A stretch of 64,000 bases of DNA from NCBI GenBank assembly GCA_021927905.1, contig BLLK01000069.1, positions 868,001 through 932,000 on the forward strand, read 5' to 3'. This DNA comes from Chaetoceros tenuissimus (lineage: Eukaryota > Bacillariophyta > Thalassiosirophyceae > Chaetocerotales > Chaetocerotaceae). Position numbers and translations under genes: made by a program. The notes beneath the pieces are model-generated. The model was not told where the DNA came from and did no database searches. It was given only the letters and a program-made list of their open reading frames with translations. Below, piece after piece: positions 52,458 through 64,000 of the stretch (within the stretch, counting starts at the first letter, position 1; each line of letters begins with the position of its first letter).

Positions 52458-53900
52458 ATGTTATTCAAGTCATCACGCCTCATCTCAAGCTCAGCTAAAT
52501 CTCGAGCAACACAAGCCTTCTTCACTACAGCTACAAACCAACCAAATGTAGTGATTGTCGACGGAGTCCGTCTTCCTTTTGCCATGACTTCTACAATCTA
52601 TCAAGATGAAATGGCTGTCGATCTTCAACGTCTTGCATTCAAAGGATTAGTAGATAAAACTGCTCTTGATCGCAAAGAAATTGATTACGTAATTAGTGGT
52701 ACTGTGATTCAAGAAGTACGAACTAGTAACATTGCAAGAGAAGCAGCCATCAATGCTGGGCTTCCTAATCATATTGGTGGTCATACTGTTTCCATGGCTT
52801 GCATCTCTTCTAATGCAGCCATTTGTGCTGCAGCTGATAAAATCAAGACTGGACATGCTTCTGTGGTTTTGGCGGGAGGTTGTGAGACCTTTTCAGATGT
52901 GCCAATTCGCCTTACCAGACCAATGAGACAAAAGTTAATTACTCTTCCAAAGGCTATGAAGAAGGGCGGTGCTCTTGGGGCGGTCAAACATATGTTAGGT
53001 TTGAAAATGAAGGATGCTCTGGCTTTGGAAACACCTGCTATTGCCAATTATTCTACTGGAGAAGTTATGGGAGTGAGCTCTGATAGGCTTTCAGCAAAGT
53101 TTGGAGTAGGAAGGTTAGTATATACATGTTTGGAAGAAACAAATTTAACACCAGTGCTTTTTTCTCATTAGTTTTTCTTTCGTTTTTCAATATATAGAGA
53201 TGATCAAGACGAATACACTGTAAGATCTCATAATTTGGCTGCACAAGCTCATGAAAATGGATTTTACAAGGGAGAAGTGATTTCGTACAAGGGATCCACA
53301 GAAGAGAATGGAATCAAAGGGGGCAGCACTAAAGAATCTGTTGGAAAACTGAAGCCAGCATTCATTAAACCACATGGTACTCATACAGCCGCAAATAGCT
53401 CTTTCTTGACGGATGGGGCATCTGCATCACTCATCATGAGTGAAGAAAAGGCTCTTGAACTTGGTTTCAAGCCATTGGCATATCTAAGAGATTATTCATT
53501 TAAATCATGTGATCCGTTTGAGGAGCTACTACTTGGACCAACCTATTGTTCTCAAGAAGTTTTAAAGAGAAATAATTTGGATCTTGAAAGTGACATTGGA
53601 GTTTTTGAAATTCACGAGGCATTTGCTGGTCAAATTTTGAGCAACTTGACTGCAATGGATTCACAAAAATTTGCGGATGAACATTTTGATGGAAAGCGCG
53701 TAGGCAAAGTTGATATGGACAAAATGAATACTAAAGGAGGAAGCCTTGCACTCGGACATCCATTTGGAGCAACAGGATCCCGTTTAGTTACTACTGCTGC
53801 GAGAAGATTACAAATGGAACAAGAGCGCTTTGCATTGATTGCTGCATGTGCAGACGGAGGAACAGGGCATGCTTGTATTCTGGAAAGATATGACAATTAG
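52458..53900 (+). CDS. Mitochondrial acetyl-CoA acyltransferase (thiolase; trifunctional-protein beta-like)
   Basis: Exons 52458-53113 and 53198-53900 (AG|A junction) give 452 residues. The N-terminus MLFKSSRLISSSAKSRATQAFFTT is a mitochondrial presequence. Thiolase blocks in order: VIVDGVRLPF, the acyl-accepting Cys in SMACISSNAAI, VLAGGCETFSDVP, GTHTAANSSFLTDGA, EIHEAFAGQ, GHPFGATGSR, and the second Cys in CADGGTGHA. The spacing fits HADHB-type 3-ketoacyl-CoA thiolase of beta-oxidation rather than biosynthetic acetoacetyl-CoA thiolase. An in-frame TTG precedes the ATG. Confidence 0.92.
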
Positions 53901-54125
53901 ATATGAGATATTACTCGTGTAAGCTTATGTTATACTCATAATGCAGCAATAAATAACATTTTTAAAAGACTGCATTATTTTTCATGAATTTATAAATACA
54001 TGCACTGAAGTAAAGAAATAGATATCCAATTTGGAACAAAGGATATGGGTTGGAGAGAGATCTTTAAGAAAATGGAGTATTTTCAATTTGACCATCCGCA
54101 AAACACATCTCACATTCAATATAGA

Positions 54126-57100
54126 CTAGCAAGAAAGTCCGAGAGTAGTGTTTGTATATTTGCAAGTCGCTCTGCATGTTGCTGCAACACCATTCTTCCC
54201 ACAACGCCTTGCAATCTTACCAGGGTCCTCGCCTACCCATTTGCAGTTCCTCATTTTCTCCTCATCGCCCCACAAAAACCACTTCTTCTCAGAGTCTGCA
54301 CATTTGTACTGTTCGCAGGCACCACACGCGTTTGGACAATGTTTTTTTATTTTTTGTTTGTTTCCGGACTCGCATCTACTTAGTGTTTTCTCTGGTTTGC
54401 GGAGAAGCCAGGCACAAGATCTTTTCTTGTATTCTCCATCGGCATTGATCTTTTTCTTAAACTTGACTCCGGAATCTTTGCAATTATCCCCCTGATTGAT
54501 GGATGGTTTTGCGGATGGTTTTGCAGATGGTTTGGAGCTCGGAGAAACAGATGGTTTCGCAGATGGTTTTGAGCTCGGGGAAGCAGAAGGTTTCGCAGAT
54601 GGCTTATTTGTTTTCGAAGGCTGCATGGACGGAAGACTAGACGGACTTGAACTTGGTTCCAGTAAGGAGGGTGTATCACTAGGAACGATTGATGGTAACG
54701 ACGACGGAGAAATCGATGGCATGAATGACGGAAGCTCTGAAGGAGATAAAGATGATAAAGATGGAACAGAGGAGGGCGAGTCCGATGGACTGAGAGAAGG
54801 AATATTTGATGGAATGGAGCTTGGAATTGAGCTTGGGACTCCAGATGGGATGTCCGAAGGCACTGAAGACGGAGTATCGCTAGGCTGAGATGACAATGAT
54901 GGTTGTGCTAATGTTGAAGGATTCAAAGACGGTTGGTCCGATGGCATTGAAGAGGGAAATGTTGATGGTGGATCACTTTCAGTGGCTGATGGTTGACTCG
55001 AAACAGATGGTGCAGATGACGGCATGTCACTGGGGATGAAACTCGGGATTCCAGATGGTACGTCAGAGGGTACATCTATTGAGGATTGGTGGAAGAGAAA
55101 CATTGTAGTTAGTAAGGAAAAGTAATGATGTAAGTTACAAAGTAAGGCAAACATGTAGATCAAGATATATAAAAATGACTAGGTTGTGACGGTCGCTGAA
55201 GTCAGACATTGCCTTGCAAAAACTAGTGATAGTCTGTATTACTCACCACTTGGGATATCACTTGGTACCGCTGACGGAACAAAACTTGGAGCGTCGCTTG
55301 GTACATCTGAAGGAACGTCTATTTTTGAGTTGTAATATATTAGATATTGGAGTTAGTTAAGTCGAGTGAAAGATGAAGGTGCAAAGTGAAATGTAGTGAC
55401 AAACATAACATTGCCATAGTGTCACAGTCTATCTGATATCATTTACCATTATTTCTCCCTTCATTGACGAAAGTCTCAGTTGAGATGGCACTTACCACTT
55501 GGAGAATCAGACGGTAGGTCGCTCGGTACGTCTGAAGGGACGTCTATTTTTGAATTTGGACGTATCACATATTGCAGTTAGTGAAGTTTATTGAAGGAAT
55601 TTCAACAAAAAATACCCATAATTTACTCACCACTTGGAGTATCACTTGGAATATCCGAAGGCTCGTCTGAAGGGAAATCTGAAGGTACGTCTGTTGAACA
55701 TTGGTGGAAAAGAAACATTATAGTTAGTAAATAAAAGTGATGATGTGAGGTACAATGAACGGCAAACATGAAGATTAATACAAATACAAAGATTAGGTTG
55801 TCATGGTCGCTGAAATCGATCATAGCATTGCAAAAACTTGTAACAGTCTGTATTACTCACCACTTGGGATATCACTTGGTTGCATAGATGGAAGTTCACT
55901 TGGGAACAATGACGGCAAATTACTTGGTGCGTCCGAAGGAGCAATTGATAAGGATGGGAGATCTGATGGCAGAGAACTGGGGAAGGAAGTTGGACTTGCA
56001 CCTTTTGCGTATCCATACTTCAAAGTACCAATGAATGTGCCGACATCAGTACGCGCTGCACCAATTGTTGTGATACTACTCGCTCTTCTTGTTGTTGCAG
56101 ATGACATTGACATATCAGAATTTGATACCGGATTATTGTTTTTTTCATAGGGAATTTTGTAGTCTTGGGTTGATCCAGTTACATCAACATAAAACGCTCT
56201 AGTACCTCCTGACGATGTGCTAACACGACTTGTAAAAGGTATGGAAGTAATGTATGATCGACCAGAGACATTCGAAGCAGCTATCGAACCACTATACACT
56301 TGCACCCAGTTGCTTAAATCATTTTCACCAGTATTTGTTCCTTCTCTTGTATATACCTTCACAGTGTACGTTCCACTGCGAAATACAAACACGTCACTGA
56401 TCTCATGAAAGTACACATCCTTCGTAACTGTCACATCAAACGAAATACCATAGATTCCTGAACTCGTACTCGCATTGCTCCATGACGCAACGATACTTTT
56501 GCAGTGATCCGACGTGTTCAAACAGTCGTCACATGTATCACAATACTCTGCCGCGTCACATAATCCATTACCACAGCAGTCGTCCTGATTAATAATCTTA
56601 CAAACGCTATTCACGCACTGCTCTGATAGACAATTATAATTTTGCAAGTCAGTCGTACATTCATTATTAATTGAACATGCAGTATCTGTAAACTTGATTG
56701 TAGTTGTAACATATTGGACATTGCCTTCTGAAGCTTCTGCCGAAGTGGATATAGACAGAGTCTTGCCAAAAACGTAGTTTTCTGAAGTCCAAGTTTGTCC
56801 TGGAGTAATCTCTGCCAACTTCCAGCTTTGTCCTCCAGCTACTCCTTGAGTGATGATCACTTTGTTTACAGCCTCGGATGTATCTTCGTTTAATCCTTCC
56901 GCCTTGTTGTACATCACAAATAGCGAATCTACTGATGAGTCAGAGTTTTTGATTTCAACCACAAGTGTATCTGATTGATTAGAGATGGCATAATCGTTTA
57001 CGCCAATCAAGCGTCCACTGAATTCATCTCCAACATGTGGGCTGATGGTAGCAACACGGTCGTCATACCAACCTATGTTTGTGTTAGTGTTGTGGAGTAT

Positions 57101-58472
57101 AATTTTTATAATTTAGCTGATCAAGACAGTGAAAAGTAAAGCAGATAACATTAATATGCTATACATACCTAGTTCCACGCTTTTTGCTCCATTGAAACAG
57201 ATGGCGCGATCTACTCCTATTGTATATCCCATTGTACAACTCGAATCCCCATACTCAACATTTGCAGTATCATCCGGTTGTCCACTATGATGAAGACCGA
57301 GGTTATGCCCTGTTTCGTGCATAAGCGTAGAAACATCGAGAATCCAATCGTCGCGGTACCATCCGTCATCTCCGGGCTTTGATGCAAACGCTACCCATGT
57401 AGTTGAACCCTTATAATCTGTTTCGGGAGGCTGGTAAACGTGTGAAGAAATCAGTATATTCCCTACTCTTACGTAAGATAACGAATTATTGCCTCAAAAA
57501 ACTTACCACAACAAACATCTTGTGATCAATCTGATCCATATTGGTACCAAATTGCGTATAGATCGCATTACTGATGTCTTTTGGATCTTCTTCACCTTCA
57601 GTAAAAACATCATTACTCAATGCAACTTCAACAACACCACTTGCTGCGTCTGCGTATGTGAACTCTGTAAACGCTCCTGCCTCAAAGTTCAACTGATTGT
57701 TCGAGCATGCGCTAAACTGAGAACTCAACGTTATCATATTAGAAGCAGTACTAAACACATTCTCTTTGATGGTGGCTGCATCAATTGATGGTGCAGTGTT
57801 ATCCACAGTCGCACGAAACACTACAACACTCTTTGTACCAGTCTGATTCACTGCGAGCTTCCTACCTCTCTGCACAGAACCATCCACATTGGATGGACGA
57901 CGCCACTGCACATGAGGACTATAACACATCTGATCCTGTCTTGTCAATGCAGTTGCTCTTCTTCCTCGTACACCTCCTCCAACATTGGAAGCATCCTCAT
58001 CCGAGTCCGGTTCTACAACTTGTGAGTAAAACATTGATCCTGAGAAGCTGCTTGCACTCCCATCTTCTTCCTGTGAACTACTTGGCAGCTTCAGAGTAGA
58101 TCTATGTACCAACGGATTCTTCACCACAAGCTCTGTATGTCCCGTTGCTTGTGCCGATGCAAATGCTTCCTCAAATGTCTCGTCTACATCCGGCATACTC
58201 AGAGTGATGCCGGGAGTATCTCCAGAGGGAGTGTACTCTGGAGCTACAACACATGCAAATGATTCCACGCCATAGACTCCATCTTTGATATCAGAAGTCT
58301 TTTGTATCATCATGTGCAACTTGATGACTTTCTCGCATACAATCTCATCATTGATCGTTTTGGTGAATGGTTTGGAAGCATCAATAATAATGGGTTCTGC
58401 CTGTGCTAGATGTGGAGATGTGTAGCAGCAACATGCAAGCAGCAGATTGATGCTGAGGTTGCTGAATCTCAT
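54126..58472 (-). CDS. Secreted M11 (gametolysin-like) metalloprotease A with PSxxPS linker and Cys-rich tail
   Basis: Seven exons (58472-57507, 57430-57169, 57072-55861, 55690-55631, 55543-55496, 55318-55247, 55075-54126) give 1189 residues. There is a signal peptide, then a pro-region with a possible Cys switch (around QMCYSPHVQWRRP). The zinc site HETGHNLGLHH lies at 360-370 with a Met-turn CTMGYTIG. Beta-domains follow, with a Cys-rich EGF/Notch-like patch (CCGNGLCDAAEYCDTC). A long PSxxPS/SPSD linker is partly encoded by three tiny symmetric exons. The tail has two six-Cys modules (CKDSG...CGAC; CADSE...TCRATC). M11 enzymes degrade cell-wall or matrix glycoproteins in algae. The enzyme class is firm; substrate unknown. 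Confidence 0.87.
55076..55860 (-). repeat. Tandemly duplicated intron plus linker-exon modules
   Basis: The introns at 55076-55246 and 55691-55860 are near-copies of each other over about 170 bp, and each is followed by the same acceptor and exon start. The three exons between (60, 48 and 72 bp) all begin and end in phase 1 and encode PSDxPS units. The whole block grew by copying exon-intron units. Confidence 0.75.
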
Positions 58473-59380
58473 CGTAGTGGGGTTTGATACGTTCTAAGAA
58501 CTGTGGTCCAGCTTATTTTTTTTTATTGTCTGAAGAGATAAGCCAAGTAGGGTGTGTATGACTTTTAAAATCCTTGAGGTGCTCGTAATCAGAGTCAGTC
58601 AATAGATAAAAAATAAAGATACTATACTAACTTCGCATCTGTCAGTATACTCCATTTCCTGCGAGATGCTATTCTCTTTTCTCCAGTCGTGCGCGCTTTT
58701 CACTTTTCCATCCTGTCACATTTCAAATAACAATGATTTAGACAAGACTTGAAGCTTTTTTGTCATACTTTATATTTATCGGAGGTACTAAAAGTTTCTC
58801 CGAAAAAATCTCATTTTTACCTTGTCAAAATAAAATCGGATTGGTGTCCAATCCTTTCCCTCGATTATTGTGATTCCATTCATCCATCCATCCATCTATC
58901 CATCCATCCGTTCCAAACATATTTTCTGTAGTAATACTTAAGTATACAAATAAATCAATAGCCAATCGTATTGATGCATTACTTTCTCTTTCTTTTCTAG
59001 ATTGTATCGTATTTTTTGCTCATGATACGTTTTTAAATGGGAAAAAGTTTACTAGCAATCCGATTTTTGTTTGCCTTCTTGCATGGAAAAATGAATAATG
59101 GTCTATAAGCCTTATTATACATACTTTGAAAACAATTGGTCTACCATTGAATCTTGTAAAATAAGTAGAAGAATAATAGAAATTTTTCCATAAGCTACTT
59201 AAGAATTCTTTGTAATATTTGTTAAAATTTCTGAAATAATACTGGATGTGATAACAATAATACAGATAAAACGGTATAATTTATATATTCTTTGCAATTT
59301 CATTTCTACACGCCATGAATTTTGGGCGACAGAAAAACAAAAGTGTTACGGAAAACAATGATGATAAATCATTCAAAATT
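58473..59380. other. Intergenic region with CATC microsatellite
   Basis: About 900 bp between the two metalloprotease genes. It holds protease A's promoter and a (CATC)n tract with one interruption (58876-58909). A/T-rich from 58920 to 59290. No gene recognised. Confidence 0.5.
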
Positions 59381-59550
59381 TTAACAAGAAAGTCCAAGAG
59401 TACTGTTTGTGTATTTGCAAGTCGCTCTGCATGTTGCTGCAACACCATTCTTATTGCGACGCCTTGTAATCTTACCAGGGTCCTCGCCTACCCATTTGCA
59501 GTTCCGTAGTTTCTCCTCATCGCCCCACAAAAACCACTTCTTCTCGGAGT
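59381..59550 (-). pseudogene. Out-of-frame tail of metalloprotease B (second Cys-rich module)
   Basis: In the frame left behind by a 1-nt loss near 59606-59610, this stretch still encodes most of the six-Cys module found at the end of protease A. It ends in TAA at 59381-59383. Alignment with 54126-54300 is strong at the DNA level. One module Cys may be changed (RRRN in place of RRCG). Confidence 0.7.
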
Positions 59551-62500
59551 CTACACATTTGTACTCTTCACGGGCACCACACGCGTTTGGGCAATGCGTT
59601 TTGATTTTTGTTTGTTTCCGGACTCACATCTACTTAGTGTTCTCTCTGGTTTACGTAGAAGCCATGCGCAAGACCGTTTCTTGTATTCTCCATCGGCATT
59701 GATCTTTTTCTTAAACTTGACTCCGGAATCTTTGCAAGCATCCCCCTGATTAATGGTTGTTGGCGTAAATGATTGTTTGGTTGATGGTTTTGCTGATGGA
59801 CTGAGACTTGGTTGATCCAATGGAATAAATGAAGGAATATCACTATGTATCGATGACGGGACAGAACTTGGTATGTTCGTTTTAGAAGGCTGCGTAGAAG
59901 GAAGATTGGACGGATTTGAACTTGGTTCCAGTAGAGATGGAAGCATAGATGGTTCATTGGATGGTAGAGATGAAGGGGATAAAGATGGAAGAGAGGATGG
60001 AGAGTCTGAATGAGTCAAAGAAGGTCTATGGGAAGGTTTGTTGGATTCTGATGGGGAAATGGAAGGCTGCAAAGAAGGTTGGTCTGATGGTGTCATCGAA
60101 TTGGAAGGAATCTGAGAAGGTGGGTTTGAACCAACTAATGGTATTGTATGAACAACACTAGGAGTCTGATCCAAATTGTTCTCAATCCATACATTTACCC
60201 ATTCAGCATTAGACTCGTCATAAGCTTGAACTCTCAGGGCATCGGCTTTGCTATCATCAGCAGTGAAAACTTTGATACATTGAACAAGAATTTCAGTGTC
60301 AAAATTCATTCCTACCCAACTAAAACCATCAGAGTCCAAGAAACCAAGCCAGTCCCATCCTCCAAAGGCATTATCAGCATCCCAGCTTCCACTGTAGCAA
60401 CCTGATGCAACTGCTGTACCTACACTTGTATCAACCTTGTTCCCTGAACAATCTTCACTCTCGTAAAACTCAAGTTCCTTTATTCTCCACCAATTAGACG
60501 AATGACTCAAATTACTCGGATCAGCCCAAATCCGCCATCCTTTTGATGCGAAAATACTGATATGATTGTTAGAGACGGCACAATCTGTTGATAGGGGATG
60601 TGGAAGAAATGTGCCAGCAGGACAATTGGTACAACTCGATGAATCGGTGGAACCAATAGGAGCTCTTGTATTTGACGGGCAAGATGTACAAGCACCATTT
60701 GACAAAAACTCATTTTGAAGGCATTGTGTCAAACTGCAGGAAACTTCAATTTTACTTTTTGTATTTGCTGGAATACTGCCTGAAGATGTAGATGGTGGAA
60801 TCAAAACATAAGCCTTGCCATATAAAGTCTTGTAGGATAATGATTTCAAACTAGGTGACACACTGTTGGGACAAGGAATAGATGCTGGAATAGTGACTTT
60901 TAGTGGGAAAAAAAAACAGAAATTAGTGGAGAAGCAAAAATTGAAAAGGGAATTGAAAATATGTGTAAACTCACTTGAAAACTCTGCAGGATCTGTTTTC
61001 CACCGAGCAAATGCTGTGATTTGTTCTGAGTCCAACAATCCGGAGAAAGAAGCTTCATTCTCTTGACCGGTAACAGAGGCAAAGACTTCTAGTTGAAGAT
61101 CAGTCATTCTCTCGTTGAAATAACCACCTCCCTGTAGTGGGAATACCTTGATCTTCGATATATTTGTTGGTGCTGACAAAACACAATAATCAAAGTTATT
61201 CACATTCTTATTTGCGGAATGAGATCTGCACGCGTCGTCTATTACATCGCCGTCGTTCAAGCAATTAGCGTCACCGTTCCAACCAACTGAACTGGAAAAG
61301 CATCGACCCGCCGGTGCCACATTGATATTAGTCTCATCAAATATCTCAATTTCAGTAAGATGAAGATGATCAGAAAGATTCTGTTTGACCCTGACTACTA
61401 ATGCACCTAATACATTAATGTTCGAGCCACTTTCGCAGCAATCTAAAATAGATGCTGCAAGACTTTTGAACGATCCGTAGGATGCTTTACTCCCGAATTT
61501 CAAAGGAGCAACTGGATAACTGATTGTCGAGTAGTATAAGATTTGAGGACGCATTGCAATATCGGACTGGTAATCCATTGACAAAAAGAACTTACTCATC
61601 ATACACAAACGCAGATGCTTGCAAATCAGCAAAAGCGCCACTCCCTGCTGAGCAGAAATCTATATTCAATGTACCGTCGTATCCAGTATCTTGGACTTGT
61701 ACTAGATTATATGCATTTGCATCGACTTCCATTAGATTTGTAGTGGAGCCAGAAGAAGCAGTACAATCAAGAGTCTTTATGTTTGCTGAAACTTGGCCTT
61801 CTGATAGATTTGCCATGTCAAGAAATTCCACATGAACTTTTGCTCTCTGACCCTCCACCATTTCCAAATTACACACGACAGGATGTACCTGATCAACAGA
61901 GGCGATGTCAATATCCTTTGTGAAACCAGAAGGCCCGATGTAGTAACATTCGCCTGGTTCGATAAAAGAATCCATTCTCGTGGCAGTATCTCCATTTACA
62001 TCATAATTCCAGCTATCATAGGTTGCACCGAAAACGCCTCTAAAGCTGTACCTTACAAGATGAACCGACAAGCCAATTTTTGCTGCATTATTCCCACGGT
62101 AAGAGATCCAGTAGGAATACAATCGGCCTCCTTTGACTGAAAGCGGAATACTGTTCAACGGATAGCAGAAAAATAAAAATTACAATTTAGTTTCAATGAA
62201 TAATCGCAATTGTAATGAAGACCTCACTCAAACTTACTGAATTCCCATTTTGTTTGCTTCTGGAGTATTTGGATTCGACATTAAAAAGTCGGGGCTAATG
62301 TTTTTGTCATCAAAAGCGTACAGCATAAAAGTGCCGTCACTTTGACATGTGGGACAATCCAAGGAACTACCTTCAGGTTGCATATGGGCTACTAGGGTAT
62401 CAGGGATCCAACCCCAAAACCACTTTGACCCAGCGCCAAAGTCGCTTATATCATATCCATTACCACCACTCATCATATCAAACCCATCAAGAGGATGTTT

Positions 62501-63766
62501 ATCGAAGTTCCTATTCAACCTCCAATCATATTGCATCATTTGATGGTGCGGGTGGCCAAAATTGTGGCCAACCTTGAATGGGTATATAATTGAAGTGATG
62601 AGAAATAATTATCCAAATGTAAGAATAACACTCGTATGATGTTCGGTTGTGATCTTTTTTACATACCTCATGACGAGTGACGGCAAAGCTCAGACCACTA
62701 TTTGCATAATATGTCATCCACTGGTTTAAACCATTAACTGTTCCCCACCCACCGCCATTTGCAAGGTTTCCATTATCTGCTTTCCAATAAATTGTTGCCA
62801 CTCCATCAAAATGTGTGCCTTGAATATGGCCAGCATTGGCAAGAATGGTTTTGGTTTCTTCATTAACTGTGCCCATACTGGGATTTGACTGTGAGGATTG
62901 AAGTAATTTTTTCTGAGCCAGAGTTTCCCATTCAAGAAGGAACCCACTCCAGCTCATTTCGGTATAATGAGTAGTCACATTAACGAGAAGTTCCTAAAAA
63001 ATACAAGTCAAGCAAAATTAATATATTAAATGATGAGACTACAATTAGGCAAGAAGTATTTGCTACAATTTGCTTTCACTGAACTCACCTGAATTAATCC
63101 AATATCCATCATCAGTGCTGGATCACTGGTATCTTGATTTGACCACCTGCGTGCAATAACGTGATGAGATTTTGTATTGTGTATGCGTTACTCCGGTTTA
63201 TTAGTATCGCAATTTTTCTACTTACCACACTGGAAGAACCATGTACTTCAATCTTGTCAGCTTTCTCTTCCCCTCGACGCTGTAACAGGACGAACTTTGA
63301 GATCACGAAAAAGAAATGTAAAGGTATTGTAGTCAATAAATACTTACGTTGTCCACAATGCACCCTGCTTGAATGAATCCAATCCTGCAATCAAATCCCA
63401 AATATTTTTCTGTCTGTCGATTGGATCATCAACACTGGTACTTGCAGAGGTTCCGCTTGCTAGAGTTTCGTAATAGACTCCATCTACATCATCCTTCTCG
63501 TAATATACATCGAAAAGATTACGTGATTTTTTGTCTACAAACTGGTTTTCATACACCATGTCCTCACCGACTGTATGAAAGGCAGTTGATTTGTTGAGGA
63601 ACAATAAACCATTACTTGATGAATACGGGATTTCTTTTCGAGTAGTAATTGAATGGAGACCATTCAAATCTGGATCGGGTACCTCTTCTCCAGACACAAC
63701 TAGATGTAGAAGAGCATAGAATGAAGCAAATGACAAGCCTGCACTACTAAGCTTGATGAATCTCAT
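59551..63766 (-). CDS. Secreted M11-like metalloprotease B with TNFR-like, discoidin-like and PSxxPS regions
   Basis: Eight exons (63766-63348, 63279-63226, 63146-63089, 62993-62667, 62572-62238, 62150-61596, 61519-60975, 60896-59551) give 1212 residues. A signal peptide and pro-region are followed by the zinc site HEVGHNFGHPHH at 285-296, split by an intron after HE. Jelly-roll-like segments follow, then a Cys-rich ephrin/TNFR-like patch (CTSCPSNTRAPIGSTDSSSC) and a discoidin-like region (GWRIWADPSN ... WVGMNFDTEILVQCIKVF). A PSxxPS linker leads to one Cys-rich module. The frame then ends early in altered sequence because one T is missing from a homopolymer relative to protease A. The 78-nt intron at 60897-60974 keeps frame. 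Confidence 0.82.
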
Positions 63767-64000
63767 GGTCAAAGTGATTTTTGTCGGAAGATGATGTTGG
63801 ATACTTTTTTAACTTGTAGAATGAAGTATCTGAAAAGAGAAGGCTTCTACCTCCTTTTGATAGGCTTCTCATTTTCTCATAAATAATCTCGAAGTGACAT
63901 TTGAGTCATGTGAGTTTTTAGAGTTTTCTCTTTTTCCTTCTTGTATCCTCATGTCAAGATCCAAATAAGTATAATTTATAAGTCACAGTCATCTTTTTTC
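63767..64000. promoter_or_regulatory. Metalloprotease B promoter region
   Basis: 234 bp to the window edge. No convincing open frame and no recognised motif. Confidence 0.3.

Noticed and set aside
54148-54888. Long plus-strand frames opposite the PSxxPS linker and Cys-rich tail
   Set aside because: The 3-base periodicity of the repeat on the minus strand creates open frames on the other strand; they are shadows.
58876-58909. CATC tract as a telomere-like or satellite array
   Set aside because: Only about eight units with an interruption; an ordinary microsatellite.
1-64000. tRNA genes
   Set aside because: I looked for B-box (GGTTCGA) sequences with paired arms; the few near-matches (for example near 2795) have no cloverleaf.
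1-64000. CRISPR arrays, rRNA, bacterial operon signals or viral genes
   Set aside because: None seen. The short repeats present are microsatellite, coding repeats or local duplications.

Overview
The window reads as nuclear DNA of a centric diatom; a Chaetoceros-like species is my best guess, inferred only from gene content. It is AT-rich and gene-dense on both strands. Introns are mostly 70-170 bp and GT-AG. Several precursors carry the diatom-type plastid signal (signal peptide followed by an ASAF or FAP motif). There are large ankyrin-RING proteins, secreted PSxxPS-repeat/Cys-rich proteins, and an FTR1-FEA1 iron-uptake pair. No bacterial operons, rRNA, tRNA or CRISPR were seen. Convergent genes often end only 18-40 bp apart.

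Layout. 1-8.4 kb: the 5' part of a secreted FG-GAP protein, MCM7, and a SNF2 annealing-helicase-like protein with a probable organelle signal and an unusual C-terminus. 8.8-13.5 kb: a short Cys-rich gene piece, a class 3 lipase whose 5' exons are cut off by an in-frame TAA, an RraA-like aldolase and two unknown proteins. 13.9-28 kb: two paralogue pairs, each a sulfotransferase-like type II membrane protein plus a ~1000-residue ankyrin-RING protein. One sulfotransferase is broken by a 7-bp tandem duplication. Between and around them lie a multipass membrane protein, an INSIG-like protein, a plastid [2Fe-2S] thioredoxin-like ferredoxin and RNA polymerase III subunit RPC7. 28.2-34.4 kb: a long glutathione-transferase-like protein and a seven-exon DNA ligase IV. 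34.8-38.2 kb: an iron-uptake locus of FTR1 permease (with an in-frame TGA) head-to-head with an FEA1-like surface protein, followed by a decayed FEA1 copy. 38.2-46.4 kb: an F-box-like protein, transaldolase, NAD-dependent glycerol-3-phosphate dehydrogenase, a MYND zinc-finger protein and a DGAT2-type acyltransferase; a ~0.5 kb tandem duplication separates the last two. 46.8-53.9 kb: two inverted EamA-type plastid transporters flanking COQ7, a candidate 1.16-kb TIR element, and mitochondrial thiolase. 54.1-63.8 kb: two tandem M11-type (gametolysin-like) metalloproteases with PSxxPS linkers and Cys-rich tails.

How genes relate. GPD, DGAT2 and possibly the lipase touch glycerolipid metabolism; thiolase (beta-oxidation) and COQ7 (ubiquinone) are mitochondrial. 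FTR1 and FEA1 share one promoter region and probably act together in iron acquisition. MCM7 and LIG4 serve DNA replication and repair. The most notable signals are lesions in otherwise intact genes (TGA in FTR1, TAA in lipase, 7-bp duplication in a sulfotransferase, 1-nt loss in a protease), recent local duplications, symmetric linker exons in a protease, and the SNF2 fusion. All exon coordinates were set by eye from splice sites and reading-frame phase; none has transcript support here.
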